Origin: Enchytraeus crypticus
Taxonomy: Eukaryota > Annelida > Clitellata > Enchytraeida > Enchytraeidae
Length of the DNA stretch: 64,000 nucleotides
Assembly: GCA_905160935.1 (NCBI GenBank)
Contig: CAJHZI010000518.1
Span: 1,484,001-1,548,000, forward strand
Direction: 5' to 3'
Part shown: positions 10,257-20,644 of the stretch, piece by piece
How the letters are laid out: the number at the start of each line of letters is the position of its first letter
Position numbering within the stretch: the first letter of the stretch is position 1
Made by a program: the position numbers and the translations under genes
Notes under the pieces: generated by a model
The model's input: the letters and a program-made list of their open reading frames with translations, nothing else
Told to the model about the DNA's origin: nothing
Database searches by the model: none

Positions 10257-12908
10257 CGAAATCCTTCGTATAGTAGCTTGGAACGCAAATGGGCTCAATC
10301 AAAGGGCTCAAGAACTCGAAGTATTCCTCAGAACAAATAATATTGATATTGCACTAATATCAGACACACATTTCTCAAATAAGAATCATATAAAAATATG
10401 GGGATATACTGCTTATTATACAACCCATCCCAGTGAGCGTGCAAGAGGAGGCACAGCTATTTTAATAAAGAAAAATATAAATCATTATCAACAACAAGAA
10501 ATCAGAGAACACTTCATACAAGTCACAATCATTGCACTGCAGCGTAAAGGAGCTGTGTTGAATGTCGGCGCAGTATATTGCCCACCGAGGCATAAGCCAT
10601 CAAAACAACAATACTTAGATATATTTACTCAACTAGGACCAAGATTTATACTAGGTGGGGACTTCAATGTGAAGCATACAGCATGGGGATCAAGACTAAT
10701 AACTCCAGGAAAAGGCAAAGAGTTGCTGTGTGCCATAAACGAATCGTATTGTGATTTTCACTCATCAGGACAACCAACATACTGGCCTACTGACAGCAAT
10801 AAAATGCCAGATCTTCTGGACTTTTTTATAACCAAAGGTTTATCAGCTAACTGTATAGAAATTGAGGGATTAGATGATCTCACGTCTGATCATACTCCAG
10901 TTCTTATGATGCTCAGTACAGTAGTAATTAAAAAGCAACAAAAACAAAATCTTACGAATAGATCTACTGACTGGGATTTATTCAGATGTAACCTGGATAA
11001 ACTAGTGCACTTGAATATCAAACTCAAAGAAGAGGAAGACCTTGAGAAACAAACCCAATTCTTCATTGACAATATTCGCTTAGCAGCAACCGAAGCAACA
11101 CCAGTATTAAAGAATAAAGATCAAAATGAGGTTAGCTATCCTACAGAAATTAGAGAAATGATTAAGGAAAGAAGAAAAATGCGTCGTATCTGGCATAGGA
11201 CAAGAAATCCTAAGGATAAAACAATCTTCAATCGGATAAGTCACAAAGTTAACCAATCCATTAAAGAGTACAAGCAAGGTTGTATTGAACACTATCTGAT
11301 AAATCTGGGCCCTGAAGCTGACAAAGACTATTCCTTGTGGAAAGCAACTCGTAAATACAAACGTCCAATAATACAGGTGCCTCCCTTAAAGGATAAGCAA
11401 GACCAATGGATCAGGCACAGTGACAAGAAAGCTGAACTATTTGCACAGCATCTTGCAACTGTATTCATGCCACACGATATGCAGTCTTCAACTGATCTAT
11501 CGCAGACTCACCAGGCTTATGCAAACATTAAAGTTATCACGCCATTGGAAGTAGCAGAGGAAATAGACAAAAACTTAAACCCTAAAAAAGCGCCAGGGCT
11601 CGATGGAATATCACCTGGGTTGTTCAAAGAACTGTCACGGAAAGCCGTAATTATGTTAACTATTCTATACAACGCTTGTCTCCGACTAAAACATGTACCA
11701 GCATGTTTTAAAATAGCTAAAATTATTATGTTAAAGAAACCGGACAAGCCAGCAGAACAGGTAACCTCGTACAGACCAATCTCTTTACTACCTACAATCT
11801 CTAAATTGTTTGAAAAGTTGCTGTTGAAAAGATTAAACCACTCATCGTCATCCCGGATTTCCAGTTTGGGTTCCGAGCTAATCATTCAACAATTGATCAA
11901 GTTCATCGTGTAACCAAAGTAATTGAATATGCATTTGAAGAAAAGAAGTACTGCTCTGCAGTGTTTCTTGACGTGTCTCAGGCGTTCGACAGAGTATGGC
12001 ATCAAGGTCTTATTCATAAACTAAGCAAACAATTGCCACAAAACTATTGTCAACTCCTCAATTCATTCCTATCAAATCGCAAATTCACAGTATCGCATGA
12101 GGAAGCATATTCTTCGCTGTATCAAATACAAGCAGGTGTACCACAAGGGAGCGTCATTGGGCCTCTTCTATACATTATATACACAGCTGATATACCAATT
12201 ACAGGAGACACCTTTATAGGAACTTATGCCGATGACACAGTGTTAATGGTAACTGATACATGCCAGTTTAAGGCAGTAAAGACATTGCAACACGCTCTTG
12301 ATAAGGTTAGTAGTTGGACCAGAGAATGGAAAATTAAGTTAAATGAAACAAAGTCGGTTCACGTAACGTATGCACTACGCCAACGAAATAGTAATCTGCG
12401 TATATACATAAATGATTTATTAGTCCCACAGGCAGAGTCTGCTAAATATTTAGGCATACATTTGGATGCTAGACTAAACTGGAAACATCATGTTAAACAA
12501 AAAGCAGAACAAATTCGGCTTAAACAGCGGCAGTTATATTGGTTAATTGGACACTACTCCAAACTCAGCCTGAGTAATAAAAGGTTGATATACCTAACAA
12601 TTATCAAACCAATATGGACATACGGCATTCAGCTATGGGGTTGTACAAAGCAGTCTAACCGTGATATTATTCAGCGTGCTCAAAATAATGTCCTAAGAAT
12701 GATTACAAGGGCGTACCGCTATGTAACTAATCTGGAAATTCATCGTGATCGGGATGTTAAAAGAATCGAAGATGTGATCCAAGAAAATGCTATGAAACAT
12801 GAGAAACGGCTGCTAAATCATACTAATGTGGAAGCCATACAACTTTTAGATACTACTAGTGAAATACGAAGACTGAAAAGAACTAAACCATATGAGCTTA
12901 TTGCCTAG
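10249..12908 (+). pseudogene. LINE ORF2: endonuclease and reverse transcriptase, one frameshift
   Basis: The N-terminal APE endonuclease shows VAWNANGLNQ, ISDTHFS, GGDFNVKHTAWGS and SDHTPVLM. The reverse transcriptase shows KAPGLDGISPGLF, SYRPISLLPTISKLFEKLLL, FLDVSQAFDRVWHQGL, GVPQGSVIGPLL and the catalytic YADDT, followed by the thumb (AKYLGIHLDARLNW). The reading frame changes once near 11830-11880, between the SYRPISLLP motif and the DVSQAFD motif; a single-base indel would explain it. All catalytic motifs are otherwise intact, so the copy is young. The start codon overlaps the ORF1 stop by 8 bases. Confidence 0.92.
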
Positions 12909-13075
12909 GTGTTAGAGACCGCACTTTCTGCAATTAACTCTTTTGGGAGCTGCACGTTGGTGCAGTAAACCCGCACCTGTCTGACTTAAGTAATAAGTCC
13001 TATACAAAACTAGTGATAAATTAACAACTGTTAAGATTGCACTATGCATATCCATTCATGGATGTTTAAAAAAAA

Positions 13076-13274
13076 ATATTTGGGTCATCCAATAATTGAC
13101 AATATACTTAAAGATAAGTCAAGCGCTGAACAGATAGAAATATTCAATCAAATAATAACAATGTGTCCTGATCTTACTCTTAAAATTGAAACTGAAAATT
13201 TCATGGGATCCAAATTATCATATTTAAAAATATATAAATGTGAGAACACACTAAATAATGATGTGTTAGTATAA
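13076..13274 (+). pseudogene. Viral gene of unknown function, 3' part, beyond the LINE
   Basis: This segment begins with the right copy of the 13-bp target-site duplication and continues as viral coding-like sequence containing KIETENFMGSKLSYLKIYKC before a stop. It is the remaining portion of the gene whose start lies at 8534. No family is recognised. Confidence 0.55.
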
Positions 13275-13309
13275 TTGTAATAAATATTTTTTTATGATAT
13301 ATTATAAAA

Positions 13310-14488
13310 ATGAATGTTGAATTGTATGATCTCTCGATAACAAAAGATTTAATAATAATACCACAATCTTTATCATTAGATAAATCATACGATTCAATAA
13401 ATAAACATGCACCTGAAATAATATCTCTTAAATTGAGACATGCATCATGTGCTGTTGCTAATCTATTGAGAGTGTTTATTAGTTTTGTTCCAACTAAATA
13501 TTTATACTGTGAAACAACTGACATTACAACTGATCAACATTTTATTTTAGATCATGTTATAAATAGATTAAATTGTATACCAATATTACAAAATGTAAAT
13601 GTTGGAGATGTAGTTTATTTAGATTATAAAAATACTAGTGACAATTCAGTATATGTTTATTCAAAGGAATTAAAGACACAAAAAAATGACAGTGGTGTCT
13701 GTGTTAATGATAATTTCAGAATATTATTACTAGAACCAAATAAACATATAAAAATAAAACTAACTATTAAAACAACAGTATCAAAAATAAGTACTGAAAC
13801 TGGAATGGTAAATAATAACTATTTTAACAAGAACTGTGGTATATCACTTTTACAAAATTTAGTATGTTATAATATATTAGATTATGTTGAAATTATGTTC
13901 TTACATAATGGTGAAATATCTAAATGTTATGTGAAGTCTAAAGATGTGAAAGAATCTGACCAACATATACTCTATTATAGTGACAAACAATATGATGACA
14001 TTGTTAAATATTATAGAAAAGATTATAAACCACTAACAACTGATTCATCTGATCTACAATCAGAAATAAATAAACTAGATGAATTGCATGATAATGTTAT
14101 TTTTAAAGATAAACTAAATGTTTTTACATCTGAACAAATGTATCCAACTGAATTCAAAATAATATTTAAAACATATGGGAACATTGCTGGAAAGGAATTG
14201 TTAATTAAAGCATGTGATAACATTATTGCAAATATTAATGTCATTAAAGAATTACTAATGAAAACTAATAATACTGATGATATAACAATAGTTGCCATTG
14301 AGCAGATAGCAGTGTTAATTTATGATATATTGAAAATAAAGACAAACCAAAATATTGCCATGCGTATAACTAGTATAGGATATAATACTATTATATATAA
14401 GGGAGTAAACTATACATTATTTACAGACACATTAAATGATATCATTGAAATGTTTAATAAGTTCATTATATACATTAAGAACATTTAA
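13310..14488 (+). CDS. RNA polymerase subunit, RPB3/RPB11-type fusion (viral)
   Basis: The protein has 392 residues. Residues about 38-90 contain KLRHASCAVANLLRVFISF, then VPTKYLYC, then DHVINRLNCIPIL. This is the dimerisation-domain pattern of RPB3 and bacterial alpha, where a helix is followed by a VPT turn and the HRLGLIPL-like loop. Near residue 280, FKIIFKTYGNIAGKELLIKA resembles the RPB11 core. The combination matches the fused subunit of asfarviruses (H359L, 359 residues) in order and length. It would assemble the viral RNA polymerase with RPB1 and RPB2. The frame is open end to end and is the best-preserved large viral gene in the block, so it is the best marker for classification. 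Confidence 0.75.
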   Translation: MNVELYDLSITKDLIIIPQSLSLDKSYDSINKHAPEIISLKLRHASCAVANLLRVFISFVPTKYLYCETTDITTDQHFILDHVINRLNCIPILQNVNVGDVVYLDYKNTSDNSVYVYSKELKTQKNDSGVCVNDNFRILLLEPNKHIKIKLTIKTTVSKISTETGMVNNNYFNKNCGISLLQNLVCYNILDYVEIMFLHNGEISKCYVKSKDVKESDQHILYYSDKQYDDIVKYYRKDYKPLTTDSSDLQSEINKLDELHDNVIFKDKLNVFTSEQMYPTEFKIIFKTYGNIAGKELLIKACDNIIANINVIKELLMKTNNTDDITIVAIEQIAVLIYDILKIKTNQNIAMRITSIGYNTIIYKGVNYTLFTDTLNDIIEMFNKFIIYIKNI

Positions 14489-14667
14489 AATACTATAATG
14501 TTTCCGTTTACACTGTGTTGTTACAACATGTTGTTACACCGGTATTAAAATTATAAATATAAATATCAATGCAAGATAATATCATTATGTACCCGTTTTA
14601 CATGAACACCATTCATACAAATAATACTGAAACAATATATGAAAGACATTCAAATATAACAATAATA

Positions 14668-15294
14668 TTATGAGGTAAACTCTGTTAAATAAATGTTAAA
14701 CATTTTTTTAATAGATATATTTATATTATCATCAGTAACATAATCATTTACACTACATTTGGCATCTTTCTTTTTATTATACATTTCCAGTAATCCTATT
14801 ATTATATCAAATATCTCATGTGACGGTTGTATATTTTGTTTATTGAGTTTACTAAACACATCTCTAATGTGCATGTTTAGTATTCTTTTTTGTGTTTTAT
14901 TGTTGTCAATATTCATAGATAGTGTTTTATGTTTATTATCAATTATAACAAACAATTCATGTTTCATTAAACCAATGCTAATGTTTGGTCGATTGTTGTT
15001 ATTTTCATCAATAGTTAACATACCACACTCTACCATGTATATATATGGTATACTTACCAACATCTTACCATCACTTCTAACAATTGTCATCCTCATGATG
15101 TCATCAATATCAGCATATATCATTGCAACTCTTGGCTTGGCAGCAATAAGTTGTGTGTTAGAACGTGCAACATGACATTCAACATGTCCTTTAGTGAATG
15201 GTAGTTCAAGATGAACTATCTTTCTACTAATTAGCATATCACAGACACCATATAACAATTCATAACAATTCATATACATTTTTACAGAATACAA
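14668..15294 (-). CDS. Viral hypothetical protein, 208 residues
   Basis: I do not recognise a family. The protein begins MYSVKMYMNCYELLYGV and mixes strands and helices. It has a run VSIPYIYMVECGMLTI suggestive of a beta core, a short NNNN stretch, and a C-terminal helical region (SHEIFDIIIGLLEMYNKKK). No signal peptide or membrane segment is evident. The frame looks whole. It converges with the RNA polymerase subunit gene across 180 bp of AT-rich spacer. Confidence 0.5.
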   Translation of the reverse strand: MYSVKMYMNCYELLYGVCDMLISRKIVHLELPFTKGHVECHVARSNTQLIAAKPRVAMIYADIDDIMRMTIVRSDGKMLVSIPYIYMVECGMLTIDENNNNRPNISIGLMKHELFVIIDNKHKTLSMNIDNNKTQKRILNMHIRDVFSKLNKQNIQPSHEIFDIIIGLLEMYNKKKDAKCSVNDYVTDDNINISIKKMFNIYLTEFTS

Positions 15295-15407
15295 CTCTGT
15301 AATAACAATCTCTCTTATAACATAAACATATTTTACTTTTTACAGTAGTATGCTTCATATCAATAGCAAACATTACATCATCACCATCAAAAATAAATTG
15401 CAAATCT

Positions 15408-16046
15408 TTAAACTTTTGATTTACCTAGAAACTCATCGCCTATATACACAGATTTTCGTTTTAATTGTACACATGTTGGTATTAGTGGATTTAATATCAG
15501 ACCGTCACATGTTAGACATTTATTGGTGCGACAAAAACACTCATTATGACCAAATGGTACATTTCGACAATTAACAGTTTTTATTATATCTACAGTTGTA
15601 CAATATGTACACAATGTAATACATGGTGACATATTACAATATGTACAATATATCTGCCGTTTATACATTTCATAGTTATGTTTGTGCAGTTTAATGAACG
15701 TTTTGTATGGAACCCATGTTGATATATGTTTCATAACAAATATGTTGTTGTTATGATTGTTAAATTCATACATGGAACTCAATGAACAATCATTTATTAT
15801 ATGGTCTGGTATATTATTGTATACATGTGTTTCATATGTTAATATAATGTGCGTTTCTCTTAGCAGTGACAGATGTGTAAGTAATTTCTTTAGTGCATTA
15901 CTTCCTTTCCTATATCTTAATATTAATCTGTTTTTAGAAATGTAGTTAATGATGTTGTTATCAAAATGATGTTGATCATTCAACTGACATAACTTACCAG
16001 GTGTAAGTTCAAAGTAAAACGTAACACATACATACACAGCATCCAT
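15408..16046 (-). CDS. Viral zinc-binding protein, 212 residues
   Basis: The last 80 residues are cysteine and histidine rich. They begin YCTYCNMSPCITLCTYC and continue with a CRN...GHNECFC segment and a final CLTCDG, giving at least two candidate zinc sites in a treble-clef or RING-like spacing. The N-terminal 130 residues look globular with no membrane segment. It could be a late transcription factor or a ubiquitin-ligase-like protein; the spacing does not match a family I can name. The frame is open throughout. It is transcribed in the same direction as the 208-residue protein gene 113 bp downstream. Confidence 0.5.
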   Translation of the reverse strand: MDAVYVCVTFYFELTPGKLCQLNDQHHFDNNIINYISKNRLILRYRKGSNALKKLLTHLSLLRETHIILTYETHVYNNIPDHIINDCSLSSMYEFNNHNNNIFVMKHISTWVPYKTFIKLHKHNYEMYKRQIYCTYCNMSPCITLCTYCTTVDIIKTVNCRNVPFGHNECFCRTNKCLTCDGLILNPLIPTCVQLKRKSVYIGDEFLGKSKV

Positions 16047-16231
16047 ATAATCATGTTCATCCCATTAATAATTATTCATTTCAATATTAACATCACTTTC
16101 CATAGTGTTTCTATACCATTGCAATTGAATATAAATATATCTCTCTCTTATTGGTATAAAGCTGTCATATTTTTCAAATTTTATACCTATTAGTATACAA
16201 ATTTTACAATAACTCAAAAAAAATAATGTAA

Positions 16232-19200
16232 TTAATAATTGATAACTTTCATCACATTATCTATTTCATCTAGCCATATTTCATGTGGTTGTTTTAAACC
16301 CTTTATTTCATTTTCAATGTTAATGATTTTAATATTTAAATTGTTAATCTCTTCAATAGATCTATGACGAACTTGTATTTTTTCAAGATAGTTATATGAT
16401 GTATTGTCTAGAATAGTTGTACGCAGGTTTTCTGTCTTAATATCAAAATTGTTGTTTAAAAGATCCTCATTAATACACACAAATTTAAAATTACGAAAGA
16501 TATCATATCGCACATCTTTAGTTTTGTAATCAATATTAAATTCTTTTTTTATGTCTGATTCAATGAATCGTCTTATGTTTGTATAATAGAGTAATTTCAA
16601 TTCTAATAATATTTTGATTCTGTTTTATCTCTGTATATACAAATTAAGACGCTCCTTAAACCACATATCAATTACATATTGATATGCTATGAATTCACAT
16701 ATTTTATTGTCCGTATTCAACAAATTGATATTGTATGAATTAATACTATACATTTTTAAATATTCAACTATTGGATCTAAACCATATGTTGTTGGATATA
16801 GTTTCATTTTAGTGATGTATGATTCGTCTATTAATGTAACTATTAAATGAATGTTGTCATCAATAGAATACTTATGTATTTCTTTTACAATTTGAACATT
16901 ATTACATACATGACTGGATTTATTTGAATTATATGTTGATACAAGACAATCATCACAAAAGGTTAAATCTTTTATCGACTCGACATAATTTGTTTCCAAC
17001 ATCTTAGGTGGTAATTGTCTAATATGTATACTATTCCCAATAATAACATAACTACCGTAATATATTTCTCTGTGACAATATTTTAGACCATTTGTGTTAT
17101 CAATTACACAATATGTATTTAATAGGAAAGTTATCTTTGGTTGTGTAGCATTTAAAATTTATTTTCTCATTTGTATATTTTGGAATCCACGGTTTAAAAC
17201 ATATTGTGGTATCACTATCGACATCTTCTAATAAAGATTTAGGCATTGGCATATTATGTGTATTCATAATTAAATATTTTACATAATTAACGACTTGTAT
17301 TAAATCTCTAGGATACATATTACACTTCCAACCAGCGGCTGGTGTTGTACAATATTCTAAAACAGATAATGGTAAAATAGACACATAATGCACTGGTTGA
17401 CATTTTTTACCCTCATCATAAACATATTCAAGTAAACAGTCGTCACATTTAGGATATAGTAAATTCATAATCGGATTGTATTTAATATTTAAATATCTTG
17501 CACTTGCTGTTTTTTTTCTTGGGTCTTTTCTATTACCAAATCCACCTGACACACCTATAAATACAGGAATCATATTAGTGCCAATATGTGATTGGCCCAT
17601 TTTAATAATTGTTCCATTCATTGACATGTCCCCATGAAAGTAATTCATTTTCTCAGCCACTTTTCCACTAAGTTGATATACTTTTATCAGTTGATTTTCA
17701 TGTAAAGATTGCCTAGCACATGCAAAAGCTTTCCTAGATGATTCTATAAGATTATCACAAAAATTTCTAAATTTACGTCTAATGAATTCTAATTGAAATG
17801 TTTTTGTTTCGATATTAAAATGGTCTTTACACAATATTATTTTCTTCACATATAAGTCGCTGGGGTATTTAAATGTTAGTGTATCCATTAATAGTTTTTT
17901 CTTTCACTAGTGTCATTATTAATTAATTAATAATAATTAGTGTCATTGTAATAATGACTCATAATCAGTTTACATTCTTGTGTAAGGTTAAATGTATAAA
18001 GATGCTCTAACATATGTTTAGCAATGTCGATTTGTTCATTTTTCGAATGAGTGGCAAGTCCTTTATAATATGTTATGCTACGAACTCCATGCCCATTGTT
18101 ATTGTAATATTTAGATTGGTGAAAATCATCTAATGAATAAAAATTAATAAATGTTTTTTCATTTTGATATACACGGACAATTGGTGTTGACAATCTTTTG
18201 ATAATATTATTAATTAATAATTTAGGCCAAAATATAATAAAGAATACGAGTAACAAACTACATATGTGCCCCTTCCCATCAACATCCTCATCTGTAACTA
18301 TTATTATTTGACCATAGTTTAGTTTACATGGTTCTTTATTTAATTCCAAACCAATAAATTGGGCCAGTGCAACTAATGTTTTATTATTTTTAAGAACATC
18401 AGAAATGTTATTATTAAAACATTGATAATAATTTGTCATATCATCCGTATCAAACATATTACTACTTATCTGTTTTAATGTGTTAAGTGGCACTCCGTTA
18501 ATATTAAACTTACCACAATATTCAACTGGAAATGGTGACACTTCTTTATATATCATATTGTCAATAGCCGCTTCAGCTGAATCTCCTTCCTGTATAAATA
18601 ATACACTGTTTGGGCCAAGTTTAGCTGCTCTCTGACATTTATTGGGTAACTTTTTCCAATCAATAGTTTGAAACTTTTCTTTCTGTTTTAAACTATTAGA
18701 TAACATAGTATATATCTTAGCAAGTGTATGTTGATCTATTTTAAATTCTATTTTCATTTTATTTAACAATTTGATATTAATATTAAACGATTTCTTATCT
18801 TGACTGGAAAATGCAACTAATGGTATATTTTTACAATCAATAATAAATATTGTATTTTTAAACACTGCATCTGTTAGACTGGATATTTTGTTCTCTTTGA
18901 TATATTTATATATTTTATCTGTGATAATATGTAGATATTTTGCATTCTTAACATATATTCCATTTATTATTGACATACTTTCATACTTTTTACATGTATT
19001 TTCTGCGATAAGGATGTACCATGGAAAATAGTTAATGTTAGGATTGTTATATTTTAACACAATGAAATTGACTAAACCCATTGCTTTAGCCATTTTATCA
19101 AGTGTTAAATCTGTATGAAATGGTTTACCATTATATGTTAATTTAATGGGATTTAGTTTAATATGTGTATTGTTTACATGTTTATATTCAATTGTATTAA

Positions 19201-19252
19201 TGAATAATGCTGTTTGTAGCAAACGCATTCGTATTAACTGTTCTAGATTCAT
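16232..19252 (-). pseudogene. DNA topoisomerase II (viral), fossil
   Basis: The part nearest 19252-17927 carries the TOPRIM domain with FIQEGDSAEAA and VTDEDVDGKGHI, which hold the catalytic Glu and the Asp-x-Asp metal site. The middle part (near 17888-17100) is the breakage-reunion domain, with KKTASARYLN, whose Arg-Tyr pair is the DNA-cleaving site, and HYVSILPLSVLEYCTTPAAGW, matching the YYVPILPM...GIGTGW region. The part near 16600-16232 has the C-terminal coiled region ending in an ELW-like EIWLDEID. These enzymes relax and unlink viral DNA; asfarviruses (P1192R) and other large DNA viruses carry them. Only part of the family's domain set is recognisable. The gene is broken, with about three or four breaks. 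Confidence 0.88.
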
Positions 19253-19326
19253 ATCAGAAGAAATGTTATGTCTAGATATGTCACTGTTACTACGTTTATA
19301 TAATAAATCATAATTTGGTTAAAATG

Positions 19327-19614
19327 TTATTGTTGTATATGGTTCACACTAAAACAAAAACCATGTGCTTGTCCCTTTTTATGATACGGATCTTGACCAA
19401 TAATAACAACTTTAATATTATCTAAAGGTGTTACTTTAGTCCATCCAAAGACATCTTGTATTTCCGGATATATGGTACTTTTAGTCCTTTCATTTGCTAT
19501 AAATATGGCCAATTTCTGAAAATACGGTTTAATAAATGCTGTTTTGAATGTATTATACCACGTAGATTCCATATGTTGAACCATATCCATTACTGTTGTA
19601 TCAGTTTCTACCAT
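19327..19614 (-). pseudogene. Uracil-DNA glycosylase, family 1, partial viral fossil
   Basis: The frame contains VVIIGQDPYHKKGQAHGFCF, the water-activating and uracil-binding motif of family 1 enzymes. It follows a normal N-terminal region with PYFQKLAIFI and FGWTKVTPLDNIKV. The remaining sequence expected after the GQDPYH region is not recognised, so this is a partial, broken copy. In poxviruses the enzyme also serves as a polymerase processivity factor. It lies just upstream of the topoisomerase on the same strand. Confidence 0.85.
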
Positions 19615-19917
19615 TATTATATATAATATTGATTTTGTTCAATTTTATAATATAATATTAATAATAACAAGTTTAACATAAATAAATAATTGTTATATTA
19701 TTACTACATACAACAAACCAGTTTAATATGTGTGTAATATTTAGCACAACAAAAAATATATTCATAATGATTTGTATACAATAGTCAATATCATTATTCA
19801 CTATATGTTGATTACATGTGACTATATGTTGATTACATGTGACTCTATATGTTGATTACATGTGACTCTATATGTTGATTACATGTGACTCTATATGTTG
19901 ATTACATGTGACATATC
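19615..19917. other. AT-rich spacer with a short satellite
   Basis: There is no gene here. The left part is A/T-rich leader sequence of the glycosylase gene; the right part is a 24-bp tandem repeat described separately. Confidence 0.6.
19799..19914 (+). repeat. Tandem repeat, about 23-24 bp unit, five copies
   Basis: The unit tatatgttgattacatgtga (plus ctc) is repeated five times with only small length differences between the first and later copies. It ends just before the stop codon of the - strand gene at 19918. Confidence 0.9.
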
Positions 19918-20514
19918 TTATGGTGGTAATACACCATCATTAATGTATCTAACAATAATTCTATAACAGATGATTTTACCAATTATAGGCAATAGATGTG
20001 GTAGTGGTGCTATACTTGGTACAATATTATTTAGTTTTTTTTGACACATTATAACATACATTACTTCTGGTTTTGTTACATCTTCATATTTTAATAAATT
20101 TTCTAATTTAGGATCATCTGTGAGACACTTCTCGTATAAAAAATCTCTTAAACCTATTTCAGTCCTATATGTTTCATATTTTTTGTTATAATAATCGATT
20201 ATATATTGTATATATTTGCGTTTTTCTGGATTCTCTTGTAATGATTTGTGTGCATTTAACATCTTTACACATCTAATAGCTACATGAAGTTCATTTCCAG
20301 TATCTACTCTATATGTAAATTTCGGATCAATTACATATTTCACCAATATATACCCATATATAGTATAGAACAACTTTAATTGTTCAGATGTCATGATAAC
20401 TATGGGTTCATCTGTAATAGTTAATGATGTATTTGTTCCAATTTCATCTTTTTGTTCAGATGTTTCATTTTTAGATATGCTAATACTAACATGTTTAGAT
20501 TGATGATTGCCCAT
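19918..20514 (-). CDS. Viral protein with N-myristoylation signal, 198 residues
   Basis: The protein starts MGNHQSKHVS, which fits the N-myristoylation pattern MGxxxS, with a nearby lysine and histidine that would strengthen membrane binding. The next 30 residues are Ser/Thr/Glu rich. The body is mainly helical, and the C-terminal end is hydrophobic (PHLLPIIGKIICYRIIVRYI), possibly a membrane-associated helix. No family is recognised; it lacks the many cysteines of poxvirus L1/F9 entry proteins. A myristoylated virion or factory-membrane protein is the reasonable inference. The frame looks whole. Confidence 0.55.
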   Translation of the reverse strand: MGNHQSKHVSISISKNETSEQKDEIGTNTSLTITDEPIVIMTSEQLKLFYTIYGYILVKYVIDPKFTYRVDTGNELHVAIRCVKMLNAHKSLQENPEKRKYIQYIIDYYNKKYETYRTEIGLRDFLYEKCLTDDPKLENLLKYEDVTKPEVMYVIMCQKKLNNIVPSIAPLPHLLPIIGKIICYRIIVRYINDGVLPP

Positions 20515-20644
20515 TGTTGTAAATGTAATATTAATATTACAAATTGATTAATATAAAAAAATCAATTTTTAGTTCATGTGTAAATATGTGTTAGTTGTTA
20601 AATATTGTATTAAAAATGAAATAAAAAAAACACATATTAATATA

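Larger units (their letters stand above)
8759..13075 (+). mobile_element. Near-full-length Jockey-clade LINE inserted in the viral block
   Basis: The element has a 145-bp 5' leader, ORF1 (8904-10256), ORF2 (10249-12908), a 160-bp 3' UTR and a terminal run of A residues (13068-13076), flanked by an identical 13-bp target-site duplication. The two-ORF layout, ORF1 with three CCHC knuckles, and an APE-type endonuclease plus reverse transcriptase without RNase H are typical of the Jockey clade. It appears complete in length but ORF2 has one frameshift, so this copy is probably dead. Its higher G+C content and animal-type coding contrast with the surrounding viral DNA. It is the clearest proof that the viral block is integrated in a host chromosome. 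Confidence 0.93.
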
